Assembly: GCA_934633985.1 (NCBI GenBank) | Contig: CAKTYU010000002.1 | Coordinates: 62,001 to 126,000 of the forward strand | Direction: 5' to 3' | Length of the DNA: 64,000 bases | Source of the DNA: an uncultured Clostridia bacterium | GTDB lineage: Bacteria; Bacillota; Clostridia; Christensenellales; CAG-138 | In this document: piece by piece, positions 31,821 to 40,113 of the stretch | Layout: each line of letters opens with the position of its first letter | Numbering within the stretch: position 1 is the first letter of the stretch | Translations under genes and position numbers: made by a program | Notes under the pieces: model-generated | What the model saw: only the letters and a program-made list of their open reading frames with translations | Database searches by the model: none | Told to the model about the DNA's origin: nothing

Positions 31821-31857
31821 CCTCAGCCCCTTAGGTCTCGTCCCTTTTGATGACTCT

Positions 31858-31902
31858 ATTATACTCCGGGGCCTTGTTTGAACAATGTTCCGATGGTATA
31901 AT
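31858..31902. promoter_or_regulatory. Divergent promoters of hsp20 and the PucR-type regulator with a shared dyad
   Basis: Plus strand: TTGTTT (31874-31879), 17 bases, TATAAT (31897-31902) preceded by TGG, for the regulator gene. Minus strand: TTGTTC (31885-31880), 16 bases, TATAAT (31863-31858), for hsp20. A dyad GAACA-A-TGTTC (31880-31890) overlaps the hsp20 -35 box and the spacer of the other promoter, so one protein could control both. Confidence 0.6.
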
Positions 31903-31946
31903 TCAACCATATCAAACTGTGCTGAGAGAACAAAAGGAGACATCCC

Positions 31947-33140
31947 GTGACGAATGATATGCTAAAGACCTTCCTTGAGGCAAACAGTCTAAAAGAATTG
32001 ACTAATGCTGCGGGCAGAGTGCTTGGCTACCCTTTGCTGGTAATTGACGACAGCTTCCATGTGGCGGCGTATTATAGGGCTGACAGCATAAACGATCCGT
32101 ACAGCGGCGTTATACGGCACGGCGAGCTTTCGTATGATGAGAGCGCCCTCATCAGCGCTTCGGCGGCGTCCGGCGAGATGCTGCTGCATTCGCCTGCGGG
32201 ATACCATTACAGAATATCTCAACTGAACTGCGGGGAACTGCGCATGGGCTATACGCTGTGTATAATGCCTGAAAATGTGCTGCCCGCAGGAAGCGACGAG
32301 GACTTTGCGCTGATAAACTCATTCCTTGCAAAGCAGCTCTATTACGAGAGGCACAGGGGCGGCATCACCGCCACGGCCGAGGAGGTGCTGTCCAGCCTCA
32401 TAGACGGCAGGTTTCAAAGCGAGGAATTCTTCGAGCTACAGGCAAATACAACCTTTCTTGGCAGCTTCCGCCCGGAGAGGTTTGTGTTGATGAAACCTAT
32501 GGAGCAGCTGGATGGGCTTAAAACCGATATGCTCAGGGACAGGCTGCGCCGCGGCTTTCACGCTTCCGATCCTTTCCCGTACAGGGACTGCGTGATAATG
32601 TTCCTGCATGGAGAGCACGACCGGGAGGCGGTAGGCAGGGCGGCGGAGGAATATGACCTGTACGCGGTAATATCCGAGCCGCTGCAAAGCCTGTATGCCT
32701 TGGGCAGGGGCTACGGGCGGGTGCGCAGGCTGCTGGATTATCTTGTCAAAAAGAGCAACGGCAAGGCATTCGCGGCGGAGGAGAGCCGCTACTCGGCTCT
32801 TATGATGCTTAAAACCCTTGCCGGCGAGGGCTATTGCCTGACTGACGAGGTGGACAGGCTGTATAAATACGACCTCCAAAATGACAGCGAATACTGCCTG
32901 ACGCTGTACACATACCTTATGTGCAGCCGTTCGCTCAAGGATACCTGCGAAAAGCTTTTTACCCACCGAAATACGGTGTTATACAGGATGCGCCGCATAA
33001 GGGAGGACTTCGCCATAGATACGGACGGCAGGGAGGAGCGGATGAGACTGATGCTTTCATTGGGCCTGGCGCTGGTGATGCAGGGGCGGGACGAGCTTTT
33101 TATAAAGGAAATACCACCGAAAAAGAGGATAGGGGAATAA
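31947..33140 (+). CDS. PucR/CdaR-type transcriptional regulator
   Basis: A 397-residue protein with an N-terminal sensor region of unknown ligand (about 1-130, beginning with a PAS/GAF-like stretch YPLLVIDDSFHVAAYY), a middle GGDEF-like helical region, and a C-terminal PucR helix-turn-helix (HTH_30): YDLQNDSEYCLTLYTYLMCSRSLKDTCEKLFTHRNTVLYRMRRIRE. Family members respond to small metabolites and regulate neighbouring catabolic genes. Here the neighbour is hsp20 and no catabolic operon is evident. The GTG start follows AAAGGAGA. Confidence 0.8.
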   Translation: MTNDMLKTFLEANSLKELTNAAGRVLGYPLLVIDDSFHVAAYYRADSINDPYSGVIRHGELSYDESALISASAASGEMLLHSPAGYHYRISQLNCGELRMGYTLCIMPENVLPAGSDEDFALINSFLAKQLYYERHRGGITATAEEVLSSLIDGRFQSEEFFELQANTTFLGSFRPERFVLMKPMEQLDGLKTDMLRDRLRRGFHASDPFPYRDCVIMFLHGEHDREAVGRAAEEYDLYAVISEPLQSLYALGRGYGRVRRLLDYLVKKSNGKAFAAEESRYSALMMLKTLAGEGYCLTDEVDRLYKYDLQNDSEYCLTLYTYLMCSRSLKDTCEKLFTHRNTVLYRMRRIREDFAIDTDGREERMRLMLSLGLALVMQGRDELFIKEIPPKKRIGE

Positions 33141-33142
33141 AT

Positions 33143-33166
33143 AAAAGAGCGGACCGCCGCTCTTTT
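33143..33166. terminator. Terminator between the PucR-type regulator and the SPOR gene
   Basis: AAAAGAGCGG and CCGCTCTTTT form a 10-bp hairpin between converging genes, with T runs on both strands. Confidence 0.8.
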
Positions 33167-33184
33167 GATCTTGTGACGCAACTC

Positions 33185-34084
33185 CTATCCCGCCATGCCC
33201 TTCAGCATATCCGAATAGGTCGAGGACAGCTCGAGCAGCGCGTACTTCATGCCGGAGGAGAAGGCCGCGGCGGAGGCGTCCCTTTTGTCTGCAAGGAGCG
33301 AGAGGGAGCTTAGGCACTTGTCGCAGCACTGCACAAGGCTATCTATGGCGGGAGAAACGTCGCGGAAGGCGGAGAGAGGGGAGCAGGAGGCGGAAAGCTC
33401 ATCGTGTATGGAGCTTATAAGGGCGGCGCCCTCGCCTGCCATCATGCCCTTGGTGTCAAAATCTATGCAGGCTTGGCACAGCGCGCTCTGGGCCTGATGC
33501 AGCGCCGAAAAGCCTTGCTTTAGCTGCTCCGTCTGCTGCCGGTCGGCGGTTATGCTGAAGGTGACGGCGGGCGCTGCCATGGCGTATACGGCGCAGTCGG
33601 CGCCCTCTCTTATTAGCCGCTCCTTGACCGTGCGCGCCTCGCCTTCGCTTTGGTAGCACGAGGCCAGCACCCGGTATACGCTGCCGTCGCTGTAAACATA
33701 GCCGCCCGCGCCCTTGCCGCGAATTTCCTCGGAGAGCCTATCCGCGTTATCCTTGGAGGAAAAGGCTCCCATTTGCAGCGCAAAGCAGCTTATGGAGGGT
33801 ACGTCCAGCGTGCTTGTGAAGGAGCCGCCGCCGCTGCTCAGGCTTACGCTGAGGGCGTCGCCGGAGGGCTCCGCCGCTTGGCTTTCCAGCGAATCAAGCC
33901 CGCCGCCGGTAAACAGCGGCAGCTCGGACAGCGCCGAAAATGCCGGCGCCATTACCTTTTCGCTGAGCCACCTGCCGGCGGCCGATGCGGTTATAAGATA
34001 TACTGCGAGACCCAGCATGAGCAGCACCGTCATGGTGCGTATGCCGCTCCGCCTTCTGCGCCTGCGCTTTCTTGCAAATTCCAT
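33185..34084 (-). CDS. Membrane-anchored SPOR-domain protein
   Basis: A 299-residue bitopic protein: very basic N-terminus (RKRRRRRRSG), a helix at about 18-37, a Ser/Gly linker, and a SPOR domain at roughly 98-168 (FALQMGAFSSKDNADRLSEEIRGKGAGGYVYSDGSVYRVLASCYQSEGEARTVKERL). SPOR domains bind peptidoglycan stripped of stem peptides, which marks sites of amidase action at septa or engulfing forespores. The C-terminal half is helical and Ala/Ser/Cys-rich with no family I recognise. AAGGAGAT precedes the ATG. A role in division or engulfment is inferred. Confidence 0.78.
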   Translation of the reverse strand: MEFARKRRRRRRSGIRTMTVLLMLGLAVYLITASAAGRWLSEKVMAPAFSALSELPLFTGGGLDSLESQAAEPSGDALSVSLSSGGGSFTSTLDVPSISCFALQMGAFSSKDNADRLSEEIRGKGAGGYVYSDGSVYRVLASCYQSEGEARTVKERLIREGADCAVYAMAAPAVTFSITADRQQTEQLKQGFSALHQAQSALCQACIDFDTKGMMAGEGAALISSIHDELSASCSPLSAFRDVSPAIDSLVQCCDKCLSSLSLLADKRDASAAAFSSGMKYALLELSSTYSDMLKGMAG

Positions 34085-34102
34085 AGCAAAAATATCTCCT
34101 TG

Positions 34103-34127
34103 GTGAATATGGTATAATAATATTCAC
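34103..34127. promoter_or_regulatory. Inverted repeat with an embedded -10 box
   Basis: GTGAATAT and ATATTCAC are perfect 8-base arms around GGTATAATA, which contains TATAAT on the plus strand. It lies just upstream of the SPOR gene's ribosome site, between divergent genes, and looks like an operator over a promoter; the protein is unknown. Confidence 0.45.
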
Positions 34128-34185
34128 ATTGTCGGCGGTACAGAACAATAAAGCATAAAAGCCGTATGGAAATAAAGACGGGTTG

Positions 34186-34209
34186 ATGATAGTATAAATG
34201 TAATATCAT
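34186..34209. promoter_or_regulatory. Candidate LysR-type operator
   Basis: ATGATA and TATCAT flank a 12-base A/T-rich spacer, about 60 bases before the LysR-type gene. LysR proteins often bind interrupted dyads of this kind upstream of their own gene. Confidence 0.4.
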
Positions 34210-34267
34210 ATAACAGGCATGAGTATCGCCGGCCGATATTAAACCGCTGGGACGGAGGATCACCTAT

Positions 34268-35158
34268 ATGAATGTGCAGAAGCTCAACATAATACTGGAG
34301 GCGCTGAAGTACGGCAGCATGACAAAGGCCGCAGAAAAGCTGGGCTATACCCAAAGCGCCCTTACCTACGCCATAAACAGCACCGAGCAGGAGCTGGGCT
34401 TTCCGGTGGTCATAAGGGACGCAAACGGGATACGCCTTTCAAAGGAAGGGGAGGAGCTGTTTCCCTGCATACAGGATATGGTGGAGTGCGAGAACAGGCT
34501 TATGGCCAAGGCGAAAGAGATAAAGCGCGGGCGGGGGAACGTGCTCAACATAGCGGTGTATCCAAGCACCGCAGACGTGCTGCTGCCGGAGATACTGGCG
34601 GATTTCAATAAAGAAGCGCCGGATACTACGGTAAACGTGACGGTGGGCAGCTATGACGACATAATAGGCTGGTTGATGAAGGACAGCGTTGACTTTGGCA
34701 TAGGCGGACAGATGAGGCTCCCGGGGTTTGAGTGGATACCTCTTATAGAGGATCCTGAGATGGCAATACTCCCTCTGGATTTTCCTACAGACGGGATGAC
34801 GGTTTTTCCCATGGAGGAGTTTAAAAAGCACCCGTTTGTGGCGCCGGTGTTCTGGGCGGATGAGACGGCAATGGCAAAGCAGATAGAAAAGTACGGAATA
34901 GTGCCGCAGTTTAATGTTACGTCCCCGTATAACGCCCCGGTCATAGCAATGGTGGAGCAGGGGATAGCCTTGAGTACCATAACCAAGTTTACCATTCAGC
35001 CCCATTCAAAGGTAAAGGCGCTGCCCATAGACCCGCCCTGCAGCCGCATACTGGGAGTCAGCTACCATAAGAAAAGCTGCAAGGATAAGCCCGCCGCGGC
35101 GAAATTTTTAATGTGCATAAAGCGATGGAAGAAGAAGCACGAGGAGGCCGAAAAATAA
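34268..35158 (+). CDS. LysR-family transcriptional regulator
   Basis: A 296-residue regulator. The N-terminal winged helix spans 1-60 (LNIILEALKYGSMTKAAEKLGYTQSALTYAINSTEQELGFPVVIRDANGIRLSKEG), a linker helix follows, and a periplasmic-binding-like effector domain runs from about 90. The ligand is unknown. GACGGAGG precedes the ATG. It is divergent from the SPOR gene and tandem with a small membrane-protein gene, neither an obvious target; it may regulate itself through the dyad at 34186. Confidence 0.88.
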   Translation: MNVQKLNIILEALKYGSMTKAAEKLGYTQSALTYAINSTEQELGFPVVIRDANGIRLSKEGEELFPCIQDMVECENRLMAKAKEIKRGRGNVLNIAVYPSTADVLLPEILADFNKEAPDTTVNVTVGSYDDIIGWLMKDSVDFGIGGQMRLPGFEWIPLIEDPEMAILPLDFPTDGMTVFPMEEFKKHPFVAPVFWADETAMAKQIEKYGIVPQFNVTSPYNAPVIAMVEQGIALSTITKFTIQPHSKVKALPIDPPCSRILGVSYHKKSCKDKPAAAKFLMCIKRWKKKHEEAEK

Positions 35159-35185
35159 TTTGATGACCCGATGAAAAACACTTAT

Positions 35186-35214
35186 TTCACAGATGCACAG
35201 GAGGATGTTATATT
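35186..35214 (+). promoter_or_regulatory. Promoter of the 48-residue membrane-protein gene
   Basis: TTCACA (35186-35191), 17 bases, TATATT (35209-35214), giving a leader of about 60 bases. Confidence 0.5.
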
Positions 35215-35281
35215 ATCTACAGAAAGAAAAAAACGCCTCGGCCAGGGGCGGCACAAAATAATTAATCGGGAGGATAATACA

Positions 35282-35428
35282 ATGTCAGAAAAGGTATTTC
35301 TCATCATGAGCGTAATATTCGTTTGCGCTGCCGTTCTGGGCGCCTGCTTCTTTAACCTGAACTTCATAGTAGGCCTTGTACTTTGCCTGATCCCCGGTAT
35401 CCTGGGCTTTATGCTCAAGAAATCCTGA
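35282..35428 (+). CDS. Small two-helix membrane protein
   Basis: A 48-residue hydrophobic protein with two transmembrane helices (about 5-22 and 25-44) joined by a tight FNLNF turn and a KKS end. GGGAGGA precedes the ATG; a longer reading from 35171 lacks a ribosome site and would cross the promoter. It has its own promoter and terminator, so it is a deliberate single-gene unit. Function unknown; small regulators of transporters or stress membrane proteins look like this. Confidence 0.6.
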   Translation: MSEKVFLIMSVIFVCAAVLGACFFNLNFIVGLVLCLIPGILGFMLKKS

Positions 35429-35502
35429 TGCTAAGGACAGCTTAAGCGGCCAGAGCAGAAAACAGAGACGCATCGGCAAGACGGTACCATTATCCAACAT
35501 TT

Positions 35503-35532
35503 AAAGAGCCCGGAGTGCCAGCCGGGCTCTTT
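35503..35532 (+). terminator. Terminator of the small membrane-protein gene
   Basis: AAAGAGCCCGG and CCGGGCTCTTT form a perfect 11-bp hairpin with an eight-base loop, followed by GCTTTATT. Confidence 0.8.
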
Positions 35533-35552
35533 GCTTTATTGGGGGAGAAATC

Positions 35553-35580
35553 AAAAAAAGCAGCCGAAGCTGCTTTTTTT
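35553..35580 (-). terminator. Terminator of rnpB
   Basis: AAAAAAAGCAGC, loop CGAA, and GCTGCTTTTTTT: a perfect 12-bp hairpin with T runs on both strands, 14 bases beyond the 3' end of the RNase P RNA. Confidence 0.88.
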
Positions 35581-35594
35581 GAAGCTAAACTTGT

Positions 35595-35944
35595 GCGAGC
35601 AAGCCGTAAGCCGAGTTCTGTCCGGAACCTTGGTTCCTGGGTGACCATCTATCTAGGCCTGTCGTTGCCGGCAGGCTCATGCGATTATCAGGAGCGTGAC
35701 GGGCCGCCATTAAATGCTCCCATTCCAATCTTGCACCGGGTGGGGTTTACAGGGCGGACAAGTCGCCAAGCCGCCGGTGAGCTCTTACCTCGCCTTTCCA
35801 TCCTTACCGCACAGCGTGCGGCGGTATATTTCTGTTGCACTTTCCCTGGAGTCGCCTCCGCCGGACGTTATCCGGCACCCTGCCCTGCGGAGCTCGGACT
35901 TTCCTCATACGGTCGGGCCGCATGCGGTCACCTGTCTTACTCGC
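35595..35944 (-). ncRNA. rnpB: RNase P RNA, bacterial type A
   Basis: The catalytic RNA that matures tRNA 5' ends, about 350 nt on the minus strand. Universal blocks appear in order: GAGGAAAGTCCG (near 35905-35916), GGTAAGAGCTCACCGG, GTAAACCCCACC followed by GGTGCAAG, TAGATAGATGGTC, and near the 3' end ACAGAACTCGGCTTA. P1 is closed by GCGAGTAAG (35944-35936) with CTTGCTCGC (35603-35595), which sets the ends used here. Layout with the GGTGCAAG element and the P7-P11 core suits type A. Apparent open reading frames across this region are artefacts. Confidence 0.95.
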
Positions 35945-35965
35945 AATATATATTTTAACCGATTT

Positions 35966-36682
35966 TTATTTGGAATACAATATCCTTCCGCAGTTTTCGC
36001 ATTCCACTATATCTGAGCCGGAGGTGACCTTCTTTACTATGGCGGTGGGAAGGGACATCCGGCAGCCGCTGCATTGGCTGTTTTCCACGGTAGCCATGGG
36101 GCGGGCATGGTTCGTGCGGATCGCGTCATACCGCTTGAGCAGCGCCGGATCCACCGCTGACCGCAGCCTTGCCGCCTCTGCGGCGGCCTTGTCCCTTTCG
36201 GGCTTGGCCTCCTTTGCCTCCGCCTCGCAGGCGGCGCGCACGGCGTCATATTCCTTCTTGGCACGGCCGGCCTTGGTGTAGGTTTCCTTATACTCTGCGC
36301 TGGCCCTTTCAAGGTATGCCATGGCGTCGGCAAGCTCCTTTCGGACGGAGCCTATCTGATCCAGCAGGCCCTCCATGGAGCGGCGGGATTCCGTCATCTC
36401 CGCGGCGGTGCATTCCTCGTCCTTTTCCATGGTGCCGAACTCTGACACCTCAAGCTCTAACCTGCGCTCAAGCTCGTGACACTGGGCCGTGAGCCTTCCT
36501 ATGAGCGCGCCGCGCGCGTCTATCTGCTTGGAAATATTTGTTACGGCGGACTGCTGCTCGCTTAAAAAGCTGTGGAGCTTATTGAGCCTCGCCCTATTGG
36601 GGGTGGATCTCAGGCGGTTGTCTATCTTTGCAACCTCCTGCTCGGCCTGGTCATACAGCCAGAGATCGTTGATTCTTGTCAT
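35966..36682 (-). CDS. Coiled-coil protein with a C4 zinc ribbon (zf-RING_7, DUF164-like)
   Basis: A 238-residue protein: a long helical hairpin of coiled coil (about 10-185) and a C-terminal zinc ribbon with CSGCRMSLP and CENCGRILY as the two Cys pairs. Such proteins are widespread, usually next to the Nif3-like gene as here, and may be nucleic-acid-associated; the role is not established. GGAGGTAGAAGG precedes the ATG. It is the third gene of a trmK / Nif3-like / zinc-ribbon block transcribed towards rnpB. Confidence 0.82.
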   Translation of the reverse strand: MTRINDLWLYDQAEQEVAKIDNRLRSTPNRARLNKLHSFLSEQQSAVTNISKQIDARGALIGRLTAQCHELERRLELEVSEFGTMEKDEECTAAEMTESRRSMEGLLDQIGSVRKELADAMAYLERASAEYKETYTKAGRAKKEYDAVRAACEAEAKEAKPERDKAAAEAARLRSAVDPALLKRYDAIRTNHARPMATVENSQCSGCRMSLPTAIVKKVTSGSDIVECENCGRILYSK

Positions 36683-36719
36683 ATCCTTCTACCTCCGTAT
36701 AATGATCGTGCGGGGGAGC

Positions 36720-37484
36720 TTAAATTCCCCTTAAGCACGGCGATTCCGAAAGAGTCAACCTATATTGTACATCATTTGTCTCACGCTGTAAACGCTCAAG
36801 GAGCCGGGGCAGCACTATGCGCTCCGTTTCGTAATGCCCGGCCTCTATGACGTTGAGCCCTATAAATTCAGCCTGTATCGCTAAGTGGTGCTTCATCTCG
36901 CCGGTTATGTAGGCGTCGGCGCCGGCGGCGCGTGCGTCGAAAAGCTCCTCTGCGCCGCCTCCGCCTATCACGGCGATGCGGCGTATGACCGCGTCCGCGT
37001 CTCCTGCTATGCGGACGCGGGTGCTGAGCCTGCTTTCAGAAAGCCGCGCAAGCTCGCCGAAGGTCATGGCCTTTGGCAGCGTGCCTATGCGCCCAAGTGA
37101 CTCCGGCGGCAGCTTTTCCACGTTTTCAAGGCCGAACACGCCGCAAAGACAGTCGTTCACACCGCCCTCCGCCGCGTCAAGGTTGGTGTGGGCGGCAAAA
37201 AGGGCTATGCCGCTGCGGAGAAGCATATACGGCGCGGCGGTCTCCGGGTCGTCTGGAAGTATGCGCTTCACCGCCCGGAAAAATACCGGGTGATGGGTGA
37301 GCATCAGGTCTGCGCCCCATTCTATGGCCTCCTGCGCCGTGGCTGCGGAGCAGTCGAGGGCCACCAGCACCTTTTTTATATCCTGCCTGTCCGTGCCTAT
37401 GAGCAGGCCGGGGTTGTCCCAGTCCATGGCAAGCTCACGGGGGGCTATGCCGTCCATTACCCTTATAAAATCATTCAGCTTCAT
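36720..37484 (-). CDS. Nif3-like dinuclear metal centre protein (YqfO family)
   Basis: A 254-residue member of the Nif3 / GTP cyclohydrolase I type 2 family. Metal ligands can be seen in LMLTHHPVFF (two His), FAAHTNLDAA (His and Asp) and MKHHLAI...EAGHYETE at the end. The middle insert found in the longer Bacillus YqfO is absent, so this is the short form. The proteins form hexameric toroids with a two-metal site; the reaction is unknown. It overlaps trmK by 14 bases and is co-transcribed with it. Confidence 0.88.
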   Translation of the reverse strand: MKLNDFIRVMDGIAPRELAMDWDNPGLLIGTDRQDIKKVLVALDCSAATAQEAIEWGADLMLTHHPVFFRAVKRILPDDPETAAPYMLLRSGIALFAAHTNLDAAEGGVNDCLCGVFGLENVEKLPPESLGRIGTLPKAMTFGELARLSESRLSTRVRIAGDADAVIRRIAVIGGGGAEELFDARAAGADAYITGEMKHHLAIQAEFIGLNVIEAGHYETERIVLPRLLERLQRETNDVQYRLTLSESPCLRGI

Positions 37485-38208
37485 TTTTCTGCATCTCCTG
37501 CGCTTTTTTTATGTATGCCTCCATGCGGCCTATTATCTCTGTAAGGGCTTCGGGAGTGACCCCCTTGCGCCTGGCCTTTTCCAGCCGGCGCAGGTGTCCG
37601 TCGCGGTAGCCCTCTAACAGAGGTATGAGCAGCGGGTCGCGCTTTTCAAATAACATGGGCCCTATGGAGTATTCGTCCTTGGGGAACCACGGGGGCGGCG
37701 GGTCGGGCTCGCCGCTCTTTGCGGCGATTATCTGGTATATCCGTCCGGCGTCCGGCACAAGCCGCTCGTCGGCAATGCGGAAGCCATTCTCCCTAAGGAA
37801 CCGCCGCAGCTCCTCTATGCCCCGCATGGGCTGCATAACTATGCAGCGGGCGTTTCTTGCGGCGGGGAGGTTCCCCTCGAGTATGCGCGCTATTAGCTCG
37901 CCGCCCATGCCGCACAGTATTATGGCGTCAGCTTCGCTTGGCCCAAGGTGCGTCATGCCGTCTGATAATACGGTGGCCAACCTGTCCTCAAGGCCGCAGA
38001 GCGATGCAAGCTGAGTGGCCTTTTGCAGCGACGGCGCGCTTATGTCGGAGGCTATAACCCTATCAGTGCGGCCCTGCTGGAGCAGCGCGACGGAAAGCCT
38101 GCCGTGGTCGCAGCCTATATCGGCAGACAGGCGGGAGCCGTTTATCATATCCGCCGCAGCCTGAAGGCGCGGGCGGAGGCGTATCCTTTTATCCGAAAAT
38201 TTTTCCAT
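37471..38208 (-). CDS. trmK: tRNA (adenine22-N1)-methyltransferase TrmK
   Basis: A 245-residue SAM-dependent enzyme that methylates N1 of A22 in the tRNA D loop. The SAM site reads LSADIGCDHGRLSVALL with VIASDISAPSLQKA as the acidic loop, and the catalytic region ILCGMGGELIARIL (NPPY-equivalent) and VMQPMRGIEELRRFL follow. A C-terminal helical coiled coil completes it. In Firmicutes trmK sits next to the Nif3-like gene, often behind rpoD; here rpoD is elsewhere in the window. Confidence 0.9.
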   Translation of the reverse strand: MEKFSDKRIRLRPRLQAAADMINGSRLSADIGCDHGRLSVALLQQGRTDRVIASDISAPSLQKATQLASLCGLEDRLATVLSDGMTHLGPSEADAIILCGMGGELIARILEGNLPAARNARCIVMQPMRGIEELRRFLRENGFRIADERLVPDAGRIYQIIAAKSGEPDPPPPWFPKDEYSIGPMLFEKRDPLLIPLLEGYRDGHLRRLEKARRKGVTPEALTEIIGRMEAYIKKAQEMQKNEAE

Positions 38209-38251
38209 GTATTAACTATATAATAAAATAAGCCCCGATGTAAACCTCGCA

Positions 38252-38280
38252 ATGACAAAAGCTAAGATGTGTACTATAAT
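38252..38280 (+). promoter_or_regulatory. Promoter of the GH2 glycosidase gene
   Basis: ATGACA (38252-38257), 17 bases and a perfect TATAAT (38275-38280); the -35 box matches five of six positions. Confidence 0.6.
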
Positions 38281-38322
38281 GTATATTAGTATAAGTATAT
38301 GCTTGAGCCCGGAGGAATACAG

Positions 38323-40113
38323 ATGATAACGCGTTGGGGAGCGAATATTGAAAAGGACAATGTGCTGCCGGAATATCCGAGGCCGCAGATGCGGCGCGAT
38401 AGCTATATAAACCTCAACGGTATGTGGCAATATGCCATAGTGCGGGGTGACAGCCTTCCGGATAAGATCGACGGGGAGATACTTGTGCCGTTTTCGCCGG
38501 AGTGCGAGCTGTCCGGCGTCCGCCGCACGGTAGGCCCGGAGGATACCCTCTGGTATGTGAAGGACTTTTCCCTGCCCGCGGACTTTAACATGGGGCGGGT
38601 GCTGCTGCATTTCGGCGCGGTGGATCAAATGGCTGCGGTATACCTCAACGACAAGGAGGTGGGCTTCCACACGGGGGGCTATACTCCCTTTTCCATAGAT
38701 ATAACCGAGGAGCTGCGGAAGGAGAACCGGCTTATCGTAAAGGTGCGCGACCTGACCGACACCTCGTGGCATACCCGCGGCAAGCAGAAGCTGCGCAAGG
38801 GCGGTATATGGTATACCCCTCAAAGCGGTATATGGCAGACCGTGTGGCTGGAAAGCGTGCCGGAGGAGCATATATCCGGCCTCCGCATACTGCCGCTTTA
38901 CGACGAGGCGGCGGTGGAGATAACCGTATACTCCAACGCCCGGCGGCCCTGCACGGCCCGCATGGGGCTGGTGGTGGCCCAGGGCGAAACAAACAGGCCC
39001 TTCCGCATGAGCGTGCAGGGCTTCACCCCGTGGTCGCCGGAAAACCCGCATCTTTACGGCTTCAGCGTAAAGATGGGCGAGGATATGGTCGAGAGCTACT
39101 TCGGCATGCGAAAGATCGAGCTTAGGGAGGACGAAAGCGGCATAAAGAGGCTTTTCCTAAACGGCGAGCCCTATTTTCACAACGGCGTGCTGGATCAGGG
39201 CTACTGGCCGGACGGCCTTTATACCGCGCCCTCTGACGAAGCTATGATAGCCGATATACAGACCATGAAGGATATGGGCTTCAACATGCTTAGAAAGCAT
39301 ATCAAGATAGAGCCGCTAAGATGGTATTACCACTGCGACAGGCTGGGCATGCTCGTTTGGCAGGATATGGTAAACGGCGGCGGCAGGTACGATCCGCTTA
39401 CCGTGACAGCCCCCCTTTTCACCGGAATAAACATAAAGGACGACAGGTACGCCCGCTTTGCAAGGCAGGACGAGGAGGGCAGGCGGCAGTTCAGGCGGGA
39501 GCTGGACGACATGATAGGCCACCTGTTCAATTGCGTATCCATAGTGCTGTGGGTCCCCTTCAACGAGGGCTGGGGCCAGTTTGACGCGGCGGAGACGGCG
39601 GAGCACATACGGGCTATGGATCCGAGCCGCCTTATCGACCATGCAAGCGGCTGGCACGATCAGGGCGCGGGCGACATATACAGCCGCCACGTATACTTCA
39701 AGCCGTACAGGTTCAAGTCGGACGATAAGGGGCGGGCGGCCGCCCTTACGGAGTGCGGCGGATACAGTCTGAGGATAGAGGGCCACAGCGAAAAGAGCGG
39801 CGAGTTCGGCTATAAAAAGCTGAAAAATGCGGGCGAGCTCATGGCGGCGTACAGAAGGCTGTACGAGCAGGAGCTGATACCCTCGATTGAAAAGGGACTA
39901 AGCGCCATAGTCTACACTCAGCTCAGCGACGTGGAGGGCGAGACCAACGGCCTGCTCACCTATGACCGCGAGCTGATAAAGCTCCCGGCGGAGGAGATAG
40001 CCGAAATAAACAGCCGGGTGACCTTAAAAAAGCCGGAGCCGCCCAGGGAGCCTGATAAAGAAACCGAAGAAAAGACCGATGAAGCGGAGGATCAGGGGGA
40101 GAGGGAAAGCTGA
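38323..40113 (+). CDS. Glycoside hydrolase family 2 enzyme (beta-galactosidase/glucuronidase-like)
   Basis: A 596-residue retaining glycosidase without signal peptide. The sugar-binding domain (about 20-190, LNGMWQYAIVRGD ... WYTPQSGIWQTVWLE), an Ig-like domain and a TIM barrel are in the GH2 order. The acid/base is Glu415 in PFNEGWGQFD and the nucleophile Glu477 in LTECGGYS. A Lys/Glu-rich tail (about 565-596) has no fold. Substrate could be a beta-galactoside, -mannoside or -glucuronide; the barrel signature does not decide. CCGGAGG lies upstream of the ATG at 38323. It is a lone gene with no transporter beside it. Its last 22 bases overlap the converging spoIIP. Confidence 0.88.
   Translation: MITRWGANIEKDNVLPEYPRPQMRRDSYINLNGMWQYAIVRGDSLPDKIDGEILVPFSPECELSGVRRTVGPEDTLWYVKDFSLPADFNMGRVLLHFGAVDQMAAVYLNDKEVGFHTGGYTPFSIDITEELRKENRLIVKVRDLTDTSWHTRGKQKLRKGGIWYTPQSGIWQTVWLESVPEEHISGLRILPLYDEAAVEITVYSNARRPCTARMGLVVAQGETNRPFRMSVQGFTPWSPENPHLYGFSVKMGEDMVESYFGMRKIELREDESGIKRLFLNGEPYFHNGVLDQGYWPDGLYTAPSDEAMIADIQTMKDMGFNMLRKHIKIEPLRWYYHCDRLGMLVWQDMVNGGGRYDPLTVTAPLFTGINIKDDRYARFARQDEEGRRQFRRELDDMIGHLFNCVSIVLWVPFNEGWGQFDAAETAEHIRAMDPSRLIDHASGWHDQGAGDIYSRHVYFKPYRFKSDDKGRAAALTECGGYSLRIEGHSEKSGEFGYKKLKNAGELMAAYRRLYEQELIPSIEKGLSAIVYTQLSDVEGETNGLLTYDRELIKLPAEEIAEINSRVTLKKPEPPREPDKETEEKTDEAEDQGERES

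Noticed and set aside
35515..36281. Several plus-strand frames across 35.5-36.3 kb
   Set aside because: This DNA is the RNase P RNA gene and the 3' end of the zinc-ribbon gene, both read on the minus strand.
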